Shown here piece after piece: positions 60,254-64,000 of a stretch of DNA of 64,000 nt (the first letter of the stretch is position 1; every line of letters begins with the position of its first letter). The translations under genes and the position numbers were made by a program. Origin of the DNA: Thermococcus sp. (GTDB lineage Archaea; Methanobacteriota_B; Thermococci; Thermococcales; Thermococcaceae); assembly GCF_017656495.1 (NCBI RefSeq), contig NZ_JACDNS010000001.1, positions 1 through 64,000 on the forward strand, in the 5' to 3' direction. Under the pieces are notes generated by a model. That model had not been told where the DNA came from, searched no databases, and saw only the letters and a program-made list of their open reading frames with translations.

Positions 60254-60688
60254 ATGAGAATAAAGAGAGGTCAAGGTTCTCTTGAATATCTTTTCATAGT
60301 TGCCTTAATGATTATTATTGTTGCAATTGGAGTTAGATATCTTAAGAGTGCTGCTAAGGAAGTGCCGTATTATAATCAAATAACCCTCGATCCAGGTCTT
60401 TTCAATAACATAACTGCTGATTATGGTGACATAAAAGTTGAGGCTTATTTAATAGACAATGGTGATGGAACATATAAAGTAGAGTACAAAATCTGGGCAA
60501 TGACAACACCTATAAGAAAAGCCCAATTAGCACTAATATGCATGAATAAACCCCCTGATGTGGCTGGATATGAAGTGATAACCCATGAGGGAACACTTAC
60601 ACCAATAAATTATTGGTCTAACTACTGGACTCCTGTTCCAGAGGAGTATTTCCCTTGTGAAATACGATTCTACATTTGGAAAGAATGA
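60254..60688 (+). CDS. Class III signal-peptide (pilin-like) protein
   Basis: A 144-residue secreted protein with an archaeal class III signal peptide: MRIKRGQGSLEYLFIVALMI, with cleavage expected before Gln7 by the EppA/FlaK-like peptidase. The hydrophobic helix after it would assemble into a pilus-like filament. The rest is beta-rich (DPGLFNNITADYGDIKVEAY) with three Cys in the second half. It lies close to the CYTH gene. TTGGTGGGAGTG precedes the ATG at 60254. Confidence 0.88.
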   Translation: MRIKRGQGSLEYLFIVALMIIIVAIGVRYLKSAAKEVPYYNQITLDPGLFNNITADYGDIKVEAYLIDNGDGTYKVEYKIWAMTTPIRKAQLALICMNKPPDVAGYEVITHEGTLTPINYWSNYWTPVPEEYFPCEIRFYIWKE

Positions 60689-60727
60689 AGTAATAGGAAA
60701 TAAACGATACCTGTGCCAAGTTACTTC
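60687..60727 (+). repeat. Inverted repeat after pilin-like gene
   Basis: GAAGTAA (60687-60693) and TTACTTC (60721-60727) are perfect complements 27 bases apart, starting at the stop codon of the pilin-like gene. It may form an mRNA 3' hairpin. A second one, AGTTCTC/GAGAACT (60786-60812), ends at the ychF stop on the other strand. Confidence 0.35.
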
Positions 60728-60811
60728 AAACGAGACAAAAATTGAGGGAGAAAATAAAAACATCTGTCTGGGTAATTTTGCTAGTAGTTCTCCCGCGCTC
60801 ACTTAGAGAAC

Positions 60812-62005
60812 TCATCTTGCGGTAGCTACAATTTTTATAATGTCATTGAACTGAAGCTCATAGTCTTCTCCAACTCTTCTGTGCGTTCTTGCATTTATTG
60901 CATAGAGAAATGTCTTCCCTAGATCGGTATGCACTTTGAACGCTAAATCTCTTGGAGTTGAGCCTTTCTTCATTAAGAACACGTGAGGTAAAACGTTTCC
61001 AAAGCTATCGGTCATCTTGTGCTCGTCCTCAACGGGATAAACTGGAATCAACTGCAGTAATTCAAAAACAGCTTTGTTGATGACCTCTTGAACTCCCGTT
61101 GAGCCAAATCTCTCGAGGACTTTCTCTTTGATAAGCTCCAACGCCTTCTGCTGCTTTGAGCTGAGGGGTTTTAAAATTTTGAAATCACTTTGACCGGGGA
61201 GATAATCTATGTAGCCAGCTTTCGCTGCCTTTCTAAGCGTTAACTCAGCGACAGCTGAAGTTGGCACGACAATATAGCCTCTTTTCTTCCCTTCTTCGAT
61301 AAGTCTCTTTATTTGTTCATCGCTTGCCATATCTGCTTTGTTTGCCGCTATTATGATTGGCTTATTTATTCTCCTAAGTTCGCTGACAAAGTTATACAAA
61401 TCTTCATCGCTCCATTTGGTTGGATCGTTACTTAAGTTTGTTTTGTGCAAAGCTTCAAGGACATCTTCTTCACTGACTCCAATTCCAGTTAGTTGCTCTG
61501 CAATGGCTCTTGCGAGATTTAGATGTTGAAGTTTAACCCTTTTAGCAAATTTATCCCAATTCTTCTTTAAAATTCCATAGATCCAGTAGTTTATCTCTTT
61601 CTCTAGAAATTCAATATCTTCAACGGGATCATGGTAATCTGTGGGCTGTCCTTCAGCATCGGTCTTTCCGCTTGCATCAATGACATGAATCAACGCTGAG
61701 GCCATTCTTAGGTCATCTAAAAATTTGTTTCCCAGACCCCTTCCCTCATGTGCACCGGGTACAAGTCCAGCTACGTCAATCATCTTTATTGGAATCAAGG
61801 CTAACCCGTCTCTATATTCATAGTTCTGCGGATTTGGAACACAGCCAAGCTCCTTGCATGGATGTTCTGCTATAACATAACTCACTCCAACATTTGCTTC
61901 AATAGTAGTGAAGGGGTAATTGGCTATTTGAACGTCAACTAAAGTTGCTGCAGAGAAAAAGGTTGATTTTCCAACATTTGGTTTTCCTACAACACCGATT
62001 TCCAT
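60812..62005 (-). CDS. ychF: YchF/OLA1-type GTPase/ATPase
   Basis: A 397-residue Obg-like P-loop protein. GKPNVGKST (7-15), DVAGLVPGAHEGRGLGNKFLD and NKAD are present, and a C-terminal TGS domain (LPHVFLMKKGSTPRDLAFKVHTDLGKTFLYAINART, split) closes the protein. YchF binds ATP or GTP and associates with ribosomes. CAGGTGGTAAA precedes the ATG. Confidence 0.95.
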   Translation of the reverse strand: MEIGVVGKPNVGKSTFFSAATLVDVQIANYPFTTIEANVGVSYVIAEHPCKELGCVPNPQNYEYRDGLALIPIKMIDVAGLVPGAHEGRGLGNKFLDDLRMASALIHVIDASGKTDAEGQPTDYHDPVEDIEFLEKEINYWIYGILKKNWDKFAKRVKLQHLNLARAIAEQLTGIGVSEEDVLEALHKTNLSNDPTKWSDEDLYNFVSELRRINKPIIIAANKADMASDEQIKRLIEEGKKRGYIVVPTSAVAELTLRKAAKAGYIDYLPGQSDFKILKPLSSKQQKALELIKEKVLERFGSTGVQEVINKAVFELLQLIPVYPVEDEHKMTDSFGNVLPHVFLMKKGSTPRDLAFKVHTDLGKTFLYAINARTHRRVGEDYELQFNDIIKIVATAR

Positions 62006-62109
62006 TTTACCACCTGATTAATCTAAAACCCAATTCTGATTTTAAGTTTTAGGTTTTCGGTTTTAGGTTCCTGATTTAAGCAAACTAAAATTTAAACTAA
62101 AAAGTAGAG

Positions 62110-62274
62110 TTAAAGATAAACATTACCTTCTTTAACAACAACTCTCCATTCTTCCCTTCCATCTTCATAAACGATTTTATAGACACCATCTTCCATGAGA
62201 AACCTTTCCAGAGATTTTGCATCCACGTTGGCAACTTTAATTCCCTTCCCAACATTCCATATCTCAGCTCTCAT
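62110..62274 (-). CDS. Small conserved-looking protein (54 aa), unknown
   Basis: A 54-residue ORF in the gap between ychF and the aminopeptidase, with AAGGGTGATGTAA upstream of the ATG. The product is MRAEIWNVGKGIKV at the start and ends in EEWRVVVKEGNVYL, with a predicted beta-beta-alpha-beta-beta layout. Codon use looks like a real gene: third positions vary while residues alternate polar and hydrophobic. I do not recognise a family. Confidence 0.68.
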   Translation of the reverse strand: MRAEIWNVGKGIKVANVDAKSLERFLMEDGVYKIVYEDGREEWRVVVKEGNVYL

Positions 62275-62416
62275 TTACATCACCCTTACCCCTATAGTTT
62301 TTCGGATATTAACGTTTTTATTTATAAATTTTTCTGTTTACATTAAAAATTTCGAAATTATTACAAAATTCTTGCTACCTATGTGTAAGGATTTCATAGA
62401 ATGAAAAATTAAGAAT

Positions 62417-63469
62417 TCAAAATATGAGGAATTTCCCTTTCTCCATTATCTTTTCCCCGTCAACTTCAACCGTTGGATTAAGAATGAGACAATCAAAGTG
62501 GTTCAAAGCTGGAGCATCATTATCGTAGTTTGCCCCAATTGCTGTATGAACCGTATTTCTGAGCTTCTCGTCCTCGAGGAGCTTTCCACTCATTTTTGCT
62601 CTCGGATTTAGTCCTATACCGAGTTCTCCTAAGTGCCATGCATTTTTAGCCAGCTCTTCTTTTCCCATTTTAAGCGCTCTTTCCTCTGCTCTCTTTATAA
62701 CCTCTTCAAGCTTTTTAGCTTCTTCTTTACCTTCAATCTTTTGCACAAAACCTTCTTTAACATATACTTTTACAGGATTTTTGGGGAGTATACTTTCTCC
62801 CCCTAATCCTAGAGTTCCGTCAAAAACTATCACTCCCTCACTGTTTCCAACCGCGGGAGAAATGAATACTTCTCCAGCGGGCAAATTGCCACCTTTTCCA
62901 GGTTTTCTAAAGTCACCATCGTCTTTGAATGACTTTCTCTTATTTATATCTATCCATAAATCTGTTCCTTTTTCAGTTGCTACATGCACTTCTTTCCCTT
63001 TATCAAAAATTTCAGCTAAGACTTGTGCCTCATACCTAAGCCTCTCATAATCAATTGGAACAGCTCTCAGATACATGTCTACAGTGATTCCAGGGCTCCA
63101 GAAGGAGCGTATTCTTCTATCTCCCCAGAGGAGCTTTTCAAAAATGTGGGTATACTTCTGGTTGTCTCTTCCTACATATCCGATATTTAATCCGAATGCA
63201 TCTTTCCCCAATTTTTTCTCAGTTATTGAGATTACTATATCCGGTTCACTTTTTATGGCCTCAATTACACTTCGCTCTGCAAATTCAAGTGAAGTCTTTG
63301 GCTCTTGAATAATAATTGTGGGCTTAGCGTGAAATTCCCTAGCAGCATTAAAAAGGCTCAATGAAATGCCAAGAACCTCTCCGGGGTTTGTTATTATCAG
63401 CACTTCTTCTCCTTTCTGAACATCTAGAACTTCACGCATGACTATCCTTGAGACCTCCTCGAGCTTCAT
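62417..63469 (-). CDS. M29-like aminopeptidase
   Basis: A 350-residue protein of the thermophilic metallo-aminopeptidase type (family M29, AmpS/AmpT). VQKGEEVLIITNPGEV at the start and the metal-binding half (SPAVGNSEGVIVFDGTLGLGGES, AWHLGELGIGLNPRAKMSG, TVHTAIGANYDNDAPALNHFD) are visible. Such enzymes remove N-terminal residues from peptides, fitting a peptide-fermenting organism. Alternatively it is a related leucyl aminopeptidase-like protein. The ATG at 63469 follows TTAGGTGGTTTT. Confidence 0.87.
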   Translation of the reverse strand: MKLEEVSRIVMREVLDVQKGEEVLIITNPGEVLGISLSLFNAAREFHAKPTIIIQEPKTSLEFAERSVIEAIKSEPDIVISITEKKLGKDAFGLNIGYVGRDNQKYTHIFEKLLWGDRRIRSFWSPGITVDMYLRAVPIDYERLRYEAQVLAEIFDKGKEVHVATEKGTDLWIDINKRKSFKDDGDFRKPGKGGNLPAGEVFISPAVGNSEGVIVFDGTLGLGGESILPKNPVKVYVKEGFVQKIEGKEEAKKLEEVIKRAEERALKMGKEELAKNAWHLGELGIGLNPRAKMSGKLLEDEKLRNTVHTAIGANYDNDAPALNHFDCLILNPTVEVDGEKIMEKGKFLIF

Positions 63470-63568
63470 AAAACCACCTAAAATTGGGATTCGTTTCTTC
63501 ATTTAATAACAATTATGGAAGAGAAAAGCATAATTACTTTGGATCCTTAATTCCTTGGGTGGTTGCCA

Positions 63569-64000
63569 ATGACAAGAATATACACCCTTGTCGAAGATTA
63601 TTCTGGTTATGAGAGTCCTTTCTTAGGTCACCATGGCATAAGTTTTCTAATTGAACACAGAGAAAAGCGCATTCTTTTTGACGTCGGACAAAGCGAAAAG
63701 CCAATTTTATACAATATGGGCATATTGGGGTTAGAGCCAGAGAGCATTGACTACATATTTTTATCACACTGCCACTATGACCATACTGGTGGCTTATTGG
63801 GGATGCTTAAAACCATCAAAAGGAGAATTCCAGTCATTGCACATCCTTTAATATTCAGAAGGCATTTTATAACAGAGCCATATCTGAGGCATGTTGGAAT
63901 TCCATTTTCAAAAGAAGAGATTGAAAAATTTGCAGAGTTATACCTAGTGGATGAGCCGTTTCAAATCGTTGAAGATATCTATTCTACTGGGGAAATAAGG
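63569..64000 (+). CDS. MBL-fold metallohydrolase (3' end cut by window)
   Basis: The first 144 codons of a metallo-beta-lactamase-fold protein starting MTRIYTLVEDYSGYESPFLG after TTGGGTGGTTGCCA. The metal-binding HCHYDH is at residues 67-72, preceded by RILFDVGQSEK. The start and the short N-terminus resemble the MJ0301-type proteins annotated as 7,8-dihydropterin-6-methyl-4-(ribofuranosyl)aminobenzene-phosphate synthase. The rest lies beyond the window, so the function is not certain. Divergent from the aminopeptidase. Confidence 0.88.
   Translation, partial: MTRIYTLVEDYSGYESPFLGHHGISFLIEHREKRILFDVGQSEKPILYNMGILGLEPESIDYIFLSHCHYDHTGGLLGMLKTIKRRIPVIAHPLIFRRHFITEPYLRHVGIPFSKEEIEKFAELYLVDEPFQIVEDIYSTGEIR

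Noticed and set aside
1-64000. CRISPR arrays, insertion sequences, prophage genes, restriction-modification or toxin-antitoxin pairs
   Set aside because: I looked for direct repeats with regular spacing, transposase motifs, phage integrases and paired small toxins and saw none; all genes fit a chromosomal core or metabolic context.

Overview
The window is a chromosomal segment of a hyperthermophilic euryarchaeon of the order Thermococcales, most likely a low-GC Thermococcus or a close relative. The evidence is the gene set (archaeal SRP54, Pelota, L35Ae/L37e/L40e, archaeal LSm, DacZ, AlaX-M, archaeal class I FBP aldolase, a GltPh/GltTk-type transporter, TrmB-like and Lrp regulators), A+T-rich spacers with archaeal TATA boxes, GGTGA/GGAGGTGA ribosome binding sites and GC-rich islands limited to tRNAs and small RNAs. 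Gene density is very high and many genes overlap by a few bases. I see no insertion sequence, prophage, CRISPR array or rRNA operon.

Layout. 1-5.1 kb: end of a tRNA-Arg, a purine/MTA phosphorylase, an alpha-solenoid protein, a DUF89 phosphatase, an MFS transporter under a perfect palindrome, and a lysine-rich microprotein. 5.3-10.2 kb: SRP54 overlapping a lone RAM-domain protein, a cysteine-cluster protein, and an operon joining an HTH-phosphoribosyltransferase regulator to a KaiC-like protein that has lost its P-loop but carries a V4R domain. 10.2-16.3 kb: tRNA-Arg(CCT), a second lysine-rich microprotein, a metallophosphoesterase-fold protein without metal ligands, a flippase, FUN14, PadR, L40e, tRNA-Leu(TAA), an unusual C/D-like small RNA, a MoaD/ThiS protein, an alanine aminotransferase, an orphan and a canonical box C/D sRNA. 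16.3-27.7 kb: a saccharide locus with a GH130 protein, a debranching-type glycosidase, a GH65 phosphorylase, beta-phosphoglucomutase and a TrmB-like regulator, divergent from a four-gene ABC sugar importer. 27.7-33 kb: tRNA methyltransferase Trm-G10, a GET3/ArsA-like ATPase operon with a MIP18-like partner, a micro membrane protein and CstA. 33-38 kb: a biotin-carrying carboxylase/decarboxylase subunit, FBP aldolase with a glycolytic motif, biotin ligase and a glutamate/aspartate transporter. 38-53.6 kb: mostly information processing (AlaX, GlyRS, LSm, L37e, Trm1, L35Ae, Pelota, prolidase), plus an HTH/solute-binding fusion, a MATE exporter, a ferritin-VIT1 fusion and a PP-loop/AIR-synthase-like pair. 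53.6-64 kb: feoABC iron uptake behind DtxR-like operators, a sugar-nucleotide transferase, DacZ, UbiX, an Lrp regulator, a CYTH enzyme, a class III signal-peptide protein, YchF, an aminopeptidase and a truncated MBL-fold gene.

How genes work together. In the saccharide locus the importer would bring in an oligosaccharide, the GH65 enzyme would phosphorolyse it to beta-glucose-1-phosphate, and the mutase would feed glucose-6-phosphate into glycolysis while saving ATP. The biotin ligase can charge the lipoyl-like domain of the neighbouring carboxylase subunit. The Feo operon and the ferritin-VIT1 fusion cover iron import and storage or efflux. The best candidates for undescribed biology are the C/D-like sRNA with altered boxes, the two pseudoenzymes, the micro-genes with strong ribosome binding sites, and the phosphorolytic saccharide locus.
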